A stretch of 64,000 nt of DNA from Dokdonella_A soli (GTDB lineage Bacteria > Pseudomonadota > Gammaproteobacteria > Xanthomonadales > Rhodanobacteraceae): contig NZ_BAAAEU010000032.1 of assembly GCF_039523175.1 (NCBI RefSeq), positions 1 through 64,000 of the forward strand, written 5' to 3'. Positions within the stretch are counted from its first letter, which is position 1, and each line of letters opens with the position of its first letter. Shown piece by piece: positions 46,338 to 56,130 of the stretch. The notes under the pieces were generated by a model that was given only the letters and a program-made list of their open reading frames with translations, did no database searches and was not told where the DNA came from. A program made the translations under genes and the position numbers.

Positions 46338-48398
46338 CTATTCGCGCACCGCGTCCGCAGCGTCGTAGTAGCGCCAATGCCTCTCGCCGAGTTGCACGTC
46401 CTTGCCGACCACGCGCGCGGCATAGGTCGGGCGCGCCGTATCACGCTCATGGCAATCGGGGTCGGTCGGATAGCACACGATCAGGCCGGTCGCGCGCTGC
46501 TTCGCGTCGATCCGGAAGTCGCGCACCTGGTAGCGTGCCGCGTCGACGCCGCCATCGATCGTCAACGCCTCCAGCAACGGACGGCCATCGGCCTGCGGGA
46601 GCGGAATGTCGAGGATCGCGGCGACGGTCGGCGCCAGATCGACGTTGCCGCTCGGCAGCGGATCGCGGAAGCCGCGCCTGAAATGCGGGCCGGCGGCGAT
46701 GAAGGTGTTGTGCACGTCGCGCGGTCCCAGCGTGCCGTGCGAGCCACGGTTCGATGACATGCTGGCATATTCGATGCCGGCCACGCCGTGGATGCGCGCG
46801 TCAGCGTCGTAGCGATAGCTGAAGATCAGATCCGGCGCGCGCGAGTCACCGCTGTCGATGCGCACCGTCGACATCGGCAGGGTGCCGGCGATGTCGCCGT
46901 AGCGCTGCGCGACGAAGATCGCGCCGACTTCGGATCGTCCTTGCAGGAAACGCACGAGCTTGGCCAGCGTGGCCTGGTCGTGCGCCGGCAAATACACCAG
47001 TTCGTTGCCGCCATTGGTCGCGACGATCACGCTGTTGCGCGTCAGCGTCGTACTGGTCTTCAACGGCGGCACCGCCGTCGTGTAGCTGGCGCCGGTCTTG
47101 CCGCAGACGAGGCCGCTGTCATCGACCTGGGTCGGATACACGCGGGTGCCGTCGATGCGGATGCCGGACAGCGACGGCGACAGCATGCAGCCCTTGTCGT
47201 CGTAGGCGTCGAGGCCGATGTCCGCGCGCCGGATCAGGTCGGCAAGACGCACCTCGCCGGACACCGAGTAGCCGCCTTCGCGATCGATGTGGCCGGGCGC
47301 GCCGCCGCTGATCGCGCGCGGCGGGAACAGCGCGAGCGGACCACTGACGCTGCTGTGGCCATGATCGGAAACGACGATCAGGTCGGTGCTGGCCGCGAGG
47401 CCGAGCGTGCGCAGCCGATCGCGCAATTCGCCGAGCCGCGCGTCCTGCGCGCGCAGCGCGTCACGATAGTTGGCCGAACCGGGCCCGTACTGGTGCTCGG
47501 TACTGTCGGGATCGCGGAACCAGATCACGCTGAGCGCCGGTTTCTGTTCCGGCAGCACATGATCGAGATACGCGCGCAGCATGTAGCGGTTGGCATCCTT
47601 GTTGGTCGACCCGGCGCGGTCGGTCGGATCGGATGCCGCATCTTCCTTCAATCGCGTCACCGCGCCGGCGCCGGTCGGATCGCCGTTATCGTCTTCGAGC
47701 ACGAGTGGCGGCTGGCCGTACGCAAGCGTGGTGTGCAGCGGCAACGGCTGCTTCGCATCACGCAGGCGCTCGGCCAGCGCGCGTGGCCAGACGAGATTCT
47801 CGTCGAGGATGGCGCCGCCGCGATGATGATCCTGCAGATAAGCCGGCCCGGATTTGCCGATCGTCGCCGTGACGAGGTGCCGACGATGCGCCGCCTCGAA
47901 CAGCGTCTCGACCTTGAACAGGCGTCCCTCATGACGGCGGTCGACCGCATCGAGCACGCCGTAGTCCTCGACGAACACCGGCCGCTCGAAGGGAATCGGC
48001 TCGCCGTCGGCGTCGTCGCCGCGTGCATCCGGCAGGTAGATCGAATTGCCATAGAAGCCCGTCGTTCCCGGATAGGCGCCGGTCGCGAAGCTGGCTGCGT
48101 TGATCATCGTGACGGTCGGGAACGTCGAGTGGTTCGCGGCGAAATCGACGCCCTCCGCGCGCAGCCGATCGAGGTTCGGCGTGTCGGTCGGATTGATCGA
48201 TGATGGCCGCAGCCCGTCCCATACCATCACGATCACGTGCCGGGCGGATGCCGGCGCCGGATGCGCCGCTTCTGCCGCGATCGCCGCGTTGCCACGGGCA
48301 GCCAGCAGCTGCGCCGCCAGCGCGGCGGTCAGCAGGAACGCAGCGCCGGCGCGGCGCAGGCGCGAAGTGGCGGGAACGGATGTCGATTGCATCGTCAT
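46338..48398 (-). CDS. Secreted alkaline-phosphatase-superfamily phosphodiesterase/nucleotide pyrophosphatase
   Basis: The protein starts MTMQSTSVPATSRLRRAGAA (ATG 48398) with a signal peptide ending near ARGNAAIAAEA. Metal-site motifs of type I phosphodiesterases follow in order: VIVMVWDGLRPSS (first Asp), STFPTVTMINAASFATG (Thr nucleophile), DPDSTEHQYGPGS (Asp/His), VVSDHGHSSV (Asp-His) and NRGSHGTLGPRD (last His). The length of 686 aa is long for the family. It should hydrolyse phosphodiester or pyrophosphate bonds in the periplasm or outside the cell. It is the last of three same-strand genes: a related phosphatase, a TonB receptor, then this gene, suggesting joint scavenging of a phosphorylated compound. 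Confidence 0.85.
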   Translation of the reverse strand: MTMQSTSVPATSRLRRAGAAFLLTAALAAQLLAARGNAAIAAEAAHPAPASARHVIVMVWDGLRPSSINPTDTPNLDRLRAEGVDFAANHSTFPTVTMINAASFATGAYPGTTGFYGNSIYLPDARGDDADGEPIPFERPVFVEDYGVLDAVDRRHEGRLFKVETLFEAAHRRHLVTATIGKSGPAYLQDHHRGGAILDENLVWPRALAERLRDAKQPLPLHTTLAYGQPPLVLEDDNGDPTGAGAVTRLKEDAASDPTDRAGSTNKDANRYMLRAYLDHVLPEQKPALSVIWFRDPDSTEHQYGPGSANYRDALRAQDARLGELRDRLRTLGLAASTDLIVVSDHGHSSVSGPLALFPPRAISGGAPGHIDREGGYSVSGEVRLADLIRRADIGLDAYDDKGCMLSPSLSGIRIDGTRVYPTQVDDSGLVCGKTGASYTTAVPPLKTSTTLTRNSVIVATNGGNELVYLPAHDQATLAKLVRFLQGRSEVGAIFVAQRYGDIAGTLPMSTVRIDSGDSRAPDLIFSYRYDADARIHGVAGIEYASMSSNRGSHGTLGPRDVHNTFIAAGPHFRRGFRDPLPSGNVDLAPTVAAILDIPLPQADGRPLLEALTIDGGVDAARYQVRDFRIDAKQRATGLIVCYPTDPDCHERDTARPTYAARVVGKDVQLGERHWRYYDAADAVRE

Positions 48399-48527
48399 GG
48401 CTCGGTCGGACGGGGTGTCTGCCACAGTGTGGGCAGCCGAATATTGCAGCAGAACGAAAGGCGCTGGATGGGTGGCTCGTGAAGACACCACGGACACCCC
48501 GGGCGGCCGGGGTGTCCGCGGCGCTCC

Positions 48528-50774
48528 TCAGAAGCGCGCGTCGACGGTGAAGAACACCTGGCGCGGCGCACCGGTCAGCAGGGTGTAGTTCTGGCCCTGC
48601 GGATCGGAGACGACGAAGCCGTTGCTGCCGACGGTGGCGAAGTAGCGCTTGTCGGTGAGGTTGCTCAGATTGAGCTGCAGGCGAACGTCCTCGAGCATGC
48701 CCAGCTTGCCGAGATCGTAGCCGGCCGAAGCGTTGAACAGGAGGAAGCCGGGCACCGACGAATCGTTGACATAGGTGATGTAGCGCTTGCCGGTGTACTT
48801 GCCGCCGAGACGAAGGTCCCACGGCCCTTCCTGCCAGGCGATCTCGCTGGACACCAGCGCGTGCGGCGCGTCGACCACGGTCTTGCCGCGGGTCGGCACA
48901 ATATTCTGACCGTCGACGTAGTCCGAGTCGTATCGCGAGCGGTTGTACGAGACCGTGTTGAACCAGCGCAGGTGATCCATCGGCTTCCAGACGAAGGTCG
49001 CTTCCACGCCGCGGCTGCTGGCCGAGCCGACATTGGCGAATGCGGTCGGGCAGCCGACGATGCCGGCGCATTGCGAAATCGCCAGCAGCCGGTTGTCGAA
49101 CTTCACCGTGTACAGCGCCAGCGACGCCTCGTAGCCGTCCCCGAAACTGCGCACGCCACCCTCGAAGGTCTTCGAACGCTCCGGCTTGAGCGTCTTTCCG
49201 AACACGTCGAACGCAGCCTGCGACGCTGAGAACGGACCGCTGACGCCGGCCTGGAACGCGGCCATATTCTCGGCATACGAGGCGAACAGCTCCTGGTGTT
49301 CGGTCAGCTTGTAGCCGACGCCGACCTGCGGCAGGACGTTCTTCTCGGCCGTCAGGCTGCCGCTGGCCCGGGAGCCGATCCGCGAAGTCGCGTCGAGATC
49401 GGTGTGCGGGCTCTTGAAACCGACGTCGACGGTGAGGGCGCCGTCCAGAAAATGCATCGTGTCCTGCGCATAGAACTGACGCGTGACCGTGTTGAATTGC
49501 TGGTAGAACGCGCGCTTGGTCGGTGCATGCAGGAAATGGCTGTCATCGACGGGGCCGGTGATGCCGTAGTAGTTGCGCTGCAGGGTGTGATCGCTGTTCT
49601 CGTACCAGACGCCGCCTTCGAAGTGGTGGATGCCGGTCTCGTAGGTCAACGAAGCGATCGCGCCGGTGCGGTTGATGCCGTATTCGGTGGTGCGGATCGA
49701 GATCGGCACCGTCGGCGAGGACGGTGCATACGGCGTGAACCAGTGGCCCTGGCCGCGATTCTCGTGGTGGTAAGCGGTCGCATGCAGGACCAGCCCTTCG
49801 GCAAGGTTGAAATCTCCGTTGAGGGAGAACAGCTTGTCGTCGCGCAGACCGCGGCCGAGGTAGTAGGCCGCATCGAGCGGATCGCTGACGCCGGCGACGC
49901 CGCCGCTGAACTGGCCATTGGCCGCCGCGACCGAACGGTTCCAGTCCGGCGCGTAGTTGTCCCAGTCCCAGCCGAGCTTGCGCTGCGACTCCAGCGACAG
50001 ATCCGCGTAGTCCACTTCGTCGCGATGCGACGTGGTGACCAGCGCGCTGATGTGGTTGCCGCCGAAGTCGTACACCGCCTTGCCGTTGAACTGGCTCTGC
50101 TTCTGGTCGCCGTAGCCCTTCCACTTGTCGGTGTCCGCATCGACGGCCGAAAGATACATGGCGAAGCCGTTGTGATCGCCCGTGTCGAGGCGCGCAAAGG
50201 TGCGGCGCGCGGAATCGCTGCCGATCGTCTGCGCGACGCGCACGCCGTACTGCCGCAGCGGATCGGCCGAGATGAACTGCACGGCGCCGCCGAGGTTGCT
50301 GGTCGATGCCGTGCCGAGCGCGCCGATGCCCTCGGCGAGTTCGGTGCCACCGAGGTTCTCGGCGATCAGCGCGCGGCTGATGTGCAGGCCGTTGTTGTTG
50401 CCGTAGCTCATGTCGCCGAGCGGAATGCCATCGAGTGTGAAACCGAGGCGGTACTGGTTGAAGCCGCGCAGGCTGATCCGCGTCGACCACTCGTAGTTGC
50501 CGAACGGATCGGCCGATTCGAAATGCACGCCCGGCAGCTTGTCGAGCACCTTCAGCGGGCTGGCGCCGGGTGGCAGCACCGTGCTGTCGCCTTGACTGAC
50601 GCGCTGCACCTGGCGCGTCTCGCCCTGGCCGACGACCGAAATCGTGTCCAGCGTTTCATTCGGTGCAGCAGATGCTGCCGCATCCGCGGGGTCGGCGGGG
50701 GCGACCTCGGCAGCATGCAGGTTCGCCAGCGCGGCCAGCAGGGCCAGCGTCAACATCGATTTGCGCGTCGTCAT
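48528..50774 (-). CDS. TonB-dependent outer-membrane receptor (748 aa)
   Basis: A signal peptide (MTTRKSMLTLALLAALANLHA) precedes a TonB-box-like ETLDTISVVG and the plug domain (PLKVLDKLPGVHFESADPFG, then RISLRGFNQYRLGFTLDGIP). The 22-stranded barrel follows with the typical late block LTLKPERSKTFEGG-like region, and the C-terminus QVFFTVDARF ends in Phe as outer-membrane proteins do. It imports a large or scarce substrate using TonB energy. No FecA-type signalling extension is present. Two secreted phosphatase-superfamily enzymes flank it, so the ligand may be a phosphorylated organic molecule. Confidence 0.88.
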   Translation of the reverse strand: MTTRKSMLTLALLAALANLHAAEVAPADPADAAASAAPNETLDTISVVGQGETRQVQRVSQGDSTVLPPGASPLKVLDKLPGVHFESADPFGNYEWSTRISLRGFNQYRLGFTLDGIPLGDMSYGNNNGLHISRALIAENLGGTELAEGIGALGTASTSNLGGAVQFISADPLRQYGVRVAQTIGSDSARRTFARLDTGDHNGFAMYLSAVDADTDKWKGYGDQKQSQFNGKAVYDFGGNHISALVTTSHRDEVDYADLSLESQRKLGWDWDNYAPDWNRSVAAANGQFSGGVAGVSDPLDAAYYLGRGLRDDKLFSLNGDFNLAEGLVLHATAYHHENRGQGHWFTPYAPSSPTVPISIRTTEYGINRTGAIASLTYETGIHHFEGGVWYENSDHTLQRNYYGITGPVDDSHFLHAPTKRAFYQQFNTVTRQFYAQDTMHFLDGALTVDVGFKSPHTDLDATSRIGSRASGSLTAEKNVLPQVGVGYKLTEHQELFASYAENMAAFQAGVSGPFSASQAAFDVFGKTLKPERSKTFEGGVRSFGDGYEASLALYTVKFDNRLLAISQCAGIVGCPTAFANVGSASSRGVEATFVWKPMDHLRWFNTVSYNRSRYDSDYVDGQNIVPTRGKTVVDAPHALVSSEIAWQEGPWDLRLGGKYTGKRYITYVNDSSVPGFLLFNASAGYDLGKLGMLEDVRLQLNLSNLTDKRYFATVGSNGFVVSDPQGQNYTLLTGAPRQVFFTVDARF

Positions 50775-50969
50775 TGTTTTGATCCGTGCTTGTCGGGCGC
50801 CGTGCCGTTCCCGGGGCCGGCGCCGCATTGCTGTTGCGCGCGTCCATGCGCGCCGCGCCAGGAAGTCCGGCGAGGCGCGCGATGCTGCATGGATTCGATG
50901 TGACGGCGGTGACTGTGGTGTTACGCAGCCGTTAAGGAAAACTGACGTCGGGCTGACGCGTTGCAGGGA

Positions 50970-52307
50970 TTACAGCAATGGCTTGCCCTCGGCCGCCGGC
51001 AGTTTCACGTCGATCAGATGCGCCAGCGTCGGCGCGATATCGCGCATGTCGATGTCGCCGAGCGCACGTGCGTGCGGCACGCCATGGCCGCTGATCAGGA
51101 AGGTCGCGCGCATCTCCGGCAGATCGGCCCGATAGCCGTGCATGCCGCGATAGGTGCTGGCCGATACCGGCGCGCTCTTCGGATCCGGCGCCATCTGGTA
51201 GCCGGGTTTGAAGTCGACGTAGAAGTCGGCCGCCGGATTGCCGCCGAGCGGCGCCAGCTGCTCGCGCGTCAATAGACGGTCGATGCCATTGCCGGCATCG
51301 TCGCGCAGGCGGTCGAGCAGCGCGGCGACGCGCGTGCGCAGCGCCGCGTCCTTGCCGTCACGCAGCACGATCGCCGCCGAACCGCCGCCGTACCACGGTA
51401 CCGCGTCCCAGCCGGTCACCTGCCCCTTCGCATCGAAGCGGATCAGGCCCGCATCGGCGAACGCGCCGACCAGGTTGACGTCGTGCTGCAGCGGCGCGAA
51501 GCCGTGATCGGACACGATGCAGATGATCGCCTGCGGATCGCGTGCGCGTGCCGTCGCGACGAGGCGGCCGACGATCGCGTCGATCCGTTCGAGCACCGCG
51601 TGCGCCTGCGGCGTATCCGGTCCGGACAGGTGCTGCTGGTGATCGAGCGCGGTGAAATAGGCGGTCATGAAACCGGGACGGCGCAGGGTCAGCAGGCGCT
51701 CGGCGAAGCGCGCGCGGTTCTCGTCGGCCTCGATGCTCTCGTCGATGCCATCGGCGTAGCGGCCGAGTTCGTGTTCGAGCGCAGGCAGCAGACCGGGCGT
51801 GGCGAGCGCGGCGACCAGCTTGCGATCGTCATCGGTGCCGGTGCGCCAGATCTGGGGCAGGTTGGCGTCCACGTGCGCGCCCACGCTGACCGGCCAGTGC
51901 ACATTGGCGGTACCGAGGCCGGCCGCGTGCACGGCGTCCCACAGGGTCGGCACGCGGATGTCCGTCGCGTACCAGTACCAGCCGACCGCATTCTTGAACA
52001 TCGGATCGAAGGTGAGGTTGCTGACGATGCCGTGGCGCGCGGGAGCGACACCGGTCAGCAGGGTCGTGTGGCTCGGATAGGTCAGCGTCGGCGTGACGCC
52101 GCGCACGCCGCTCGCATACGCGCCGTCGGCGATGAAGCGGCGCAGATTCGGAACCTCGAGCCCTCGAGCCCCCGCTTCGAGCACGTCGCCGGGACGCAGC
52201 CCGTCGATCGAGATCAGCAGCAGCGGCGCCGGCTTCCCTGCATGCACCGCGGGCGGCAGCAGGCACAGCGTCAAGGCAAGGACAAAACGTTCAATCCAGG
52301 GGCGCAT
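50970..52307 (-). CDS. Secreted alkaline-phosphatase-superfamily enzyme (NPP-like, 445 aa)
   Basis: AAGGAA precedes ATG 52307. A signal peptide (RFVALALTLCLLPPAVHA-like) is followed by LLLISIDGLRPGDV (metal Asp), TPTLTYPSHTTLLTGVAP (Thr nucleophile), ALDHQQHLSGPDT, IVSDHGFAPLQHD and a late MHGYRADLPEM with the last His. These are the zinc ligands and nucleophile of nucleotide pyrophosphatase/phosphodiesterase enzymes. Its length is normal for bacterial NPP-like proteins. It is the first gene of the phosphatase-receptor-phosphatase set; the gap to the receptor is about 195 bases. Confidence 0.85.
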   Translation of the reverse strand: MRPWIERFVLALTLCLLPPAVHAGKPAPLLLISIDGLRPGDVLEAGARGLEVPNLRRFIADGAYASGVRGVTPTLTYPSHTTLLTGVAPARHGIVSNLTFDPMFKNAVGWYWYATDIRVPTLWDAVHAAGLGTANVHWPVSVGAHVDANLPQIWRTGTDDDRKLVAALATPGLLPALEHELGRYADGIDESIEADENRARFAERLLTLRRPGFMTAYFTALDHQQHLSGPDTPQAHAVLERIDAIVGRLVATARARDPQAIICIVSDHGFAPLQHDVNLVGAFADAGLIRFDAKGQVTGWDAVPWYGGGSAAIVLRDGKDAALRTRVAALLDRLRDDAGNGIDRLLTREQLAPLGGNPAADFYVDFKPGYQMAPDPKSAPVSASTYRGMHGYRADLPEMRATFLISGHGVPHARALGDIDMRDIAPTLAHLIDVKLPAAEGKPLL

Positions 52308-52539
52308 CGCGGTTTCCTTGCAGACATGCGAGGCCGGCATGGCACTCGTCATCGGTGGACGCGCATCGATACCAGCAACCGGTGACTCGCGCATGACATC
52401 CGGCGCGGACGACTCGCACGCCCGCGAACGACATGCGCTTGGACGAGCGGGCTGCCCCTCGCCGCCACGCCCGGAAGAGATCACCCGATATCGATGTCAG
52501 CGCGCCTCGCGAGCCGAGGCGCCTGCGATCATCGGCGCA

Positions 52540-54923
52540 TCAGCCGGAGCGCTCATCGAGCGCAGCCGCCGCCTCGTCCGCCGACGCGACGACCAGCGGC
52601 GCGCGCAGCTTCACGTCGAACGGCGACGACATCGCGATGCGTTCCGCGCGCAGGCGCGCGAGGATGTCGAACAGCAGGTCGCTGCGCACTGTCGCGGACT
52701 GGCGCGGATTGGCGATGTAAGCGATCACGACGAAGACCAGCGAGGTGCCTTCGATGCCGTCGAGCAGCACGCTCGGCGCCGGCGTCTGCAACACGCCGGC
52801 GTGCGTCGCGAGTGCGGTGCGCACCTGTTCGCGCACGCGGTCGGCATCGCTGTCCATCGGCATCGGCAGGCGGATGCGCACGCGCCCTTCGGCGTTCGCC
52901 AAGGTCACGTTGCGCACGCTCTTGGTGATCAGTTCGGAGTTCGGCACGATCATCGTCGAACGGTCGGCCAACTGAATCTCGGTCGCGCGCACGTTGATGC
53001 GGCGGATGTCACCCTCGGTATCGCCGAGCACGACCCAGTCGCCGACCTTGACCGGCCGCTCGGCGAGCAGGATCAGGCCGGACACGAAGTTCTGCACGAC
53101 CGCCTGCAGGCCGAAGCCGATGCCGACCGAGAGCGCGCTGGCGACCCAGGCGATGCGCTCGACCGACAGCCCAAGTTCGGACAGCGCGAACGCGAACACG
53201 ACAACGCCGCCGGCATAGCCGAGCAGGGTCGTGACCGAACTGCGCATGCCCGGATCCAGGCGCGTGGTCGGCAGGTAGCGCTCGCCGAGCCAGCGCTGCA
53301 GTGCGCGGATCGAGGCGAGACCGAACACGAACACGAGGATCGCGCCGATCACTGCCGACGGCGTGATCTCGATCTGGCCGAGCCTGAGTCCGGCGCCGAG
53401 GCGGCCGCCGCGCTCGATCAGGTCGGACGGCTCGGTGCCGAACGGCGCGAACGCGACGACCAGCGCGAACAGGAACACGACGATGCGGAACGCGCCGGAG
53501 AACAGCACGGAGAACTGGTCGAGCGTGCGCGGTGCGAGGCCGAGCGTGCGCTGCGCCCAGGTCGCGCGCGAGGACAATGCGGTCGCGCACACGTCCTCGA
53601 CCAGATGCACGAGCAGGTAGAGCGCCGCCGCGACGATGCCGAGCCACATCATCTGCCGCGCCAGCAGGTGCGCGAATGCGACATAGCCGGACAACGCCGA
53701 CAGCAGGGTCGCGAACACGCCGAGCCATAGCGTCGCGATCGCGAAACCGGGCCAGGCCGCACGCGGGGCCGTGTCGGCAGCGTCGGCGTCGCCGCTTTCG
53801 ACAGGCGCACCCGAGCGCGCCAGCACCCAGGCGATCAGCACGCTGTACAGGACCGCGATGACGAAGCTCGCCGCGATCGTCGCCGAGAGGCTCGCGCCGA
53901 CGAGACTGCTGATCCGGTTCACCAGGATGCTGCCCGTGGTCGCGATGCCGAACAGCAGCGGTGCGAGGCGCAGGCGTCGCGCGACCGGGTCCGGGATCGG
54001 CGGCAGCCGCCACGACGGCCGCGCCGAGGACAGCAGCGCATAGCCGAGTCCGGCGACGAAGCTGCCGAAGAACACCGCGCTGACCAGTGCGGTCGCGATG
54101 GCCTTTTCCGCATCGGAGAACGCGCCGTGCCAGTCGAGCCCGAGCACGGCCGCCTGCACGCCGAAGCCGGTGAACACGGTTGCGATCACGACCATTGCGA
54201 ACGCGAACGCGGACCGGCGCAGGCGACCTTGCGGCACACGGTCGGCCGTCAGGCGCATCAGCGCACGCACCGCCCACCAGCGCCCGACCAAGATCAGGAA
54301 CAGGCCGATGCTGATGCCGCCGAACGCGAATGCGCGGTTGTCCGGTGCGAACCCATCGTGGAGCGCCGCGAGCACGCCATCGCGCAGGGTGGCGAGGCGC
54401 GCATTGTCGCGGTCGGCGTTGCCGGCGACGTCGTTCCAGAACGTGGGGGTCAGCGGCGACGCGGTGCGCTGCGAGAGTCGCGCCTGGAAGTTCGCGCGGC
54501 GCGCCTCTGCGATCTCGCTGGCGAGCTGCTGGCTGTCGACGATGAGCAGCTTGGCGCGTTTGATCTCGGCATCGAGTGCGGCGCTCTGCTTGCCGAGGTC
54601 CGTCCGCTGCGCGGCGATGTCGGGCGCTTCGCTGGTGCCTTTCACCGGCGCCGGCCCGAGTTCGGCCAGACGCGCCTGGATCGCGGCGAGCTTCGGCACG
54701 CGATCCGCCGCCAGCGCATCGGCCTGTGCACCGAGTGCGGAAGCCGCGTCGCGGAATTCGTTGAGCTTGGCGTCGTCGACCTCGGCGCCGCCGAGCTGCT
54801 TGCGGACGTCGGCGGTCTGCTGGCGCGCGTCGTCGAAGAATTTCGTGGAGTCGGGCGCCTGCGCGAAGCATGGCAACGCGGCGAGGGCGATAAGCAGCAG
54901 AAGGGCACGGAAGATCAATGGCA
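52540..54923 (-). CDS. DUF3772-containing mechanosensitive (MscS-family) channel
   Basis: The protein is 794 aa from ATG 54923, with a signal peptide MPLIFRALLLLIALAALPC ending near AQA. A helical periplasmic DUF3772 region of about 200 residues follows, then many membrane helices, and the MscS core. The core shows the pore helix GIGFGLQAVVQNFVSGLILL and the beta domain ERPVKVGDWVVLGDTEGDIR, then IVPNSELITKSVRN. The C-terminal alpha-beta cage is present. Such channels release solutes on hypo-osmotic shock. The gene is probably monocistronic. Confidence 0.88.
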
Positions 54924-55015
54924 TCCGTGCATGATAAACGTGCGGGGTGCAGGCCCGGCCTTTCACTCCACTCCGGTTTGGGTCCGCTTCAGGAGGCGGT
55001 GGGCCGAGGTCCAGC

Positions 55016-56128
55016 TTACGGTTTCGCGAACACGTCGCTGCCGAACGTGGCGAGGCCGGGGGCGGCCGCATAGCCGAGATGGGTCAGATGGAAATCATCC
55101 TCGACCCAGCGCAGCAGCGAATAATGGTTGTAGGGCACGTCGGACAGCGTGCCGGGTCGGATCGATGGCGCGATCAGTACCGCACCGATGCGGCCGCCGC
55201 CGGGGCCGTTCAGACCCGGGGGTGGACCGCCGGCGAGAGCGTGCTCGCCGCAACAGGCGGTGCTGTCGAGGATGCCCTCGTCGAACGTGATCACCAGCAG
55301 CCCGTCCTGCTTGAACGCGGCCGAATCGAGGATGCGCGGCACCCAGCTGCGTAGGAACGCGTCGGCGGATTCGAGGCCGCCCGGTTCGCCGTTCTTGCAC
55401 GGCAGGTCGTGCCCGTCGTGGCAGAGGCTGGGCGTGATGAAGACGTAGTTCGGCGTGGCCGCGGCGTCTTGCAGATCGTGCGGCAGCGCGTCGAGATTCA
55501 CGACATGGCGTTCGCAGCGCGGTCGGTCGTCGATGATCGAATGGAAATAGATGAACGGATTGTGCTTGTCCGCATACTGGTCATTCGGCGCGGCGTGATT
55601 GGTCACGTCCTTCGCGCCGATCGCGACATGGCCGCACGCGGCCGCCTCGCGCGCGGGGTCCTTGCCCATGTCCTCCATGTAGCCGCGCCAGTCGAAATGC
55701 GCGGCCTCGAGCTGGTCGGCGACGGTCTTCACGGAGCCGGGATACACGCAGCCCTCGCCATGCAGCTGGCCGTCTGTGTCGAGTCCGGGAGCGGATGCGC
55801 TGAACTCTCTCATGACCGGGCAGTCGGCCTGCGTCGCCGCGTTCGGCGCCTGGCCGCTGATCATCGCGACGTAGTTGTCGAGGCTGTTGTGGCCGATGCC
55901 GAAGTACTGGCGCAGCAACGCACCCTTCGCAGTCAGCTCGTGCGCGAGGTACGGCGCCGGCGAGTCCTTGCCGAACGTGCGCTCGAACGGCTCGTTCTCG
56001 AGCACGATCACGAAGACGTGACCGACGCGCGGACCGACGGCGGTCTTCGGCGTCGACGTCGACGCACAACCGCCAAGCGCCAGCGCGCCGGCGCTGCACG
56101 TGAACACCAGCCTCGCCAGCATGTTCAT
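55016..56128 (-). CDS. Phosphoesterase-family lipoprotein (370 aa)
   Basis: ATG 56128 lies only 2 bases after the aceE stop, so the two are co-transcribed. The signal MNMLARLVFTCSAGALALGG ends at a lipobox LGGC, predicting a lipoprotein. The body fits the acid-phosphatase/phospholipase-C-like 'phosphoesterase' family: HVFVIVLENEPFERTFG, IGHNSLDNYVAMISGQ, NYVFITPSLCHDGHD, VITFDEG and a late YNHYSLLRWVEDDF. These are the metal-binding Glu/Asn/Asp/His positions of that family. It would act in the periplasm or at the outer membrane on phosphate esters. A functional link to pyruvate dehydrogenase is not apparent. Confidence 0.82.
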   Translation of the reverse strand: MNMLARLVFTCSAGALALGGCASTSTPKTAVGPRVGHVFVIVLENEPFERTFGKDSPAPYLAHELTAKGALLRQYFGIGHNSLDNYVAMISGQAPNAATQADCPVMREFSASAPGLDTDGQLHGEGCVYPGSVKTVADQLEAAHFDWRGYMEDMGKDPAREAAACGHVAIGAKDVTNHAAPNDQYADKHNPFIYFHSIIDDRPRCERHVVNLDALPHDLQDAAATPNYVFITPSLCHDGHDLPCKNGEPGGLESADAFLRSWVPRILDSAAFKQDGLLVITFDEGILDSTACCGEHALAGGPPPGLNGPGGGRIGAVLIAPSIRPGTLSDVPYNHYSLLRWVEDDFHLTHLGYAAAPGLATFGSDVFAKP

Positions 56129-56130
56129 CG

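Noticed and set aside
46788..48203. A 471-codon plus-strand open frame opposite the first phosphodiesterase gene
   Set aside because: Antisense shadow in high-GC DNA; the minus-strand product has all phosphodiesterase metal-site motifs.
49296..50903. A 535-codon plus-strand open frame opposite the TonB receptor gene
   Set aside because: Antisense shadow; no domain features, while the receptor shows plug, barrel and terminal Phe.
52093..53730. A 545-codon plus-strand open frame opposite the channel and phosphatase genes
   Set aside because: It spans the ends of two well-supported genes in antisense and has Arg/Asp/His-rich shadow composition.
53009..54871. A 620-codon minus-strand frame inside the MscS-like gene
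   Set aside because: Same-strand off-frame shadow; Arg/Ala-rich with no hydrophobic pattern.
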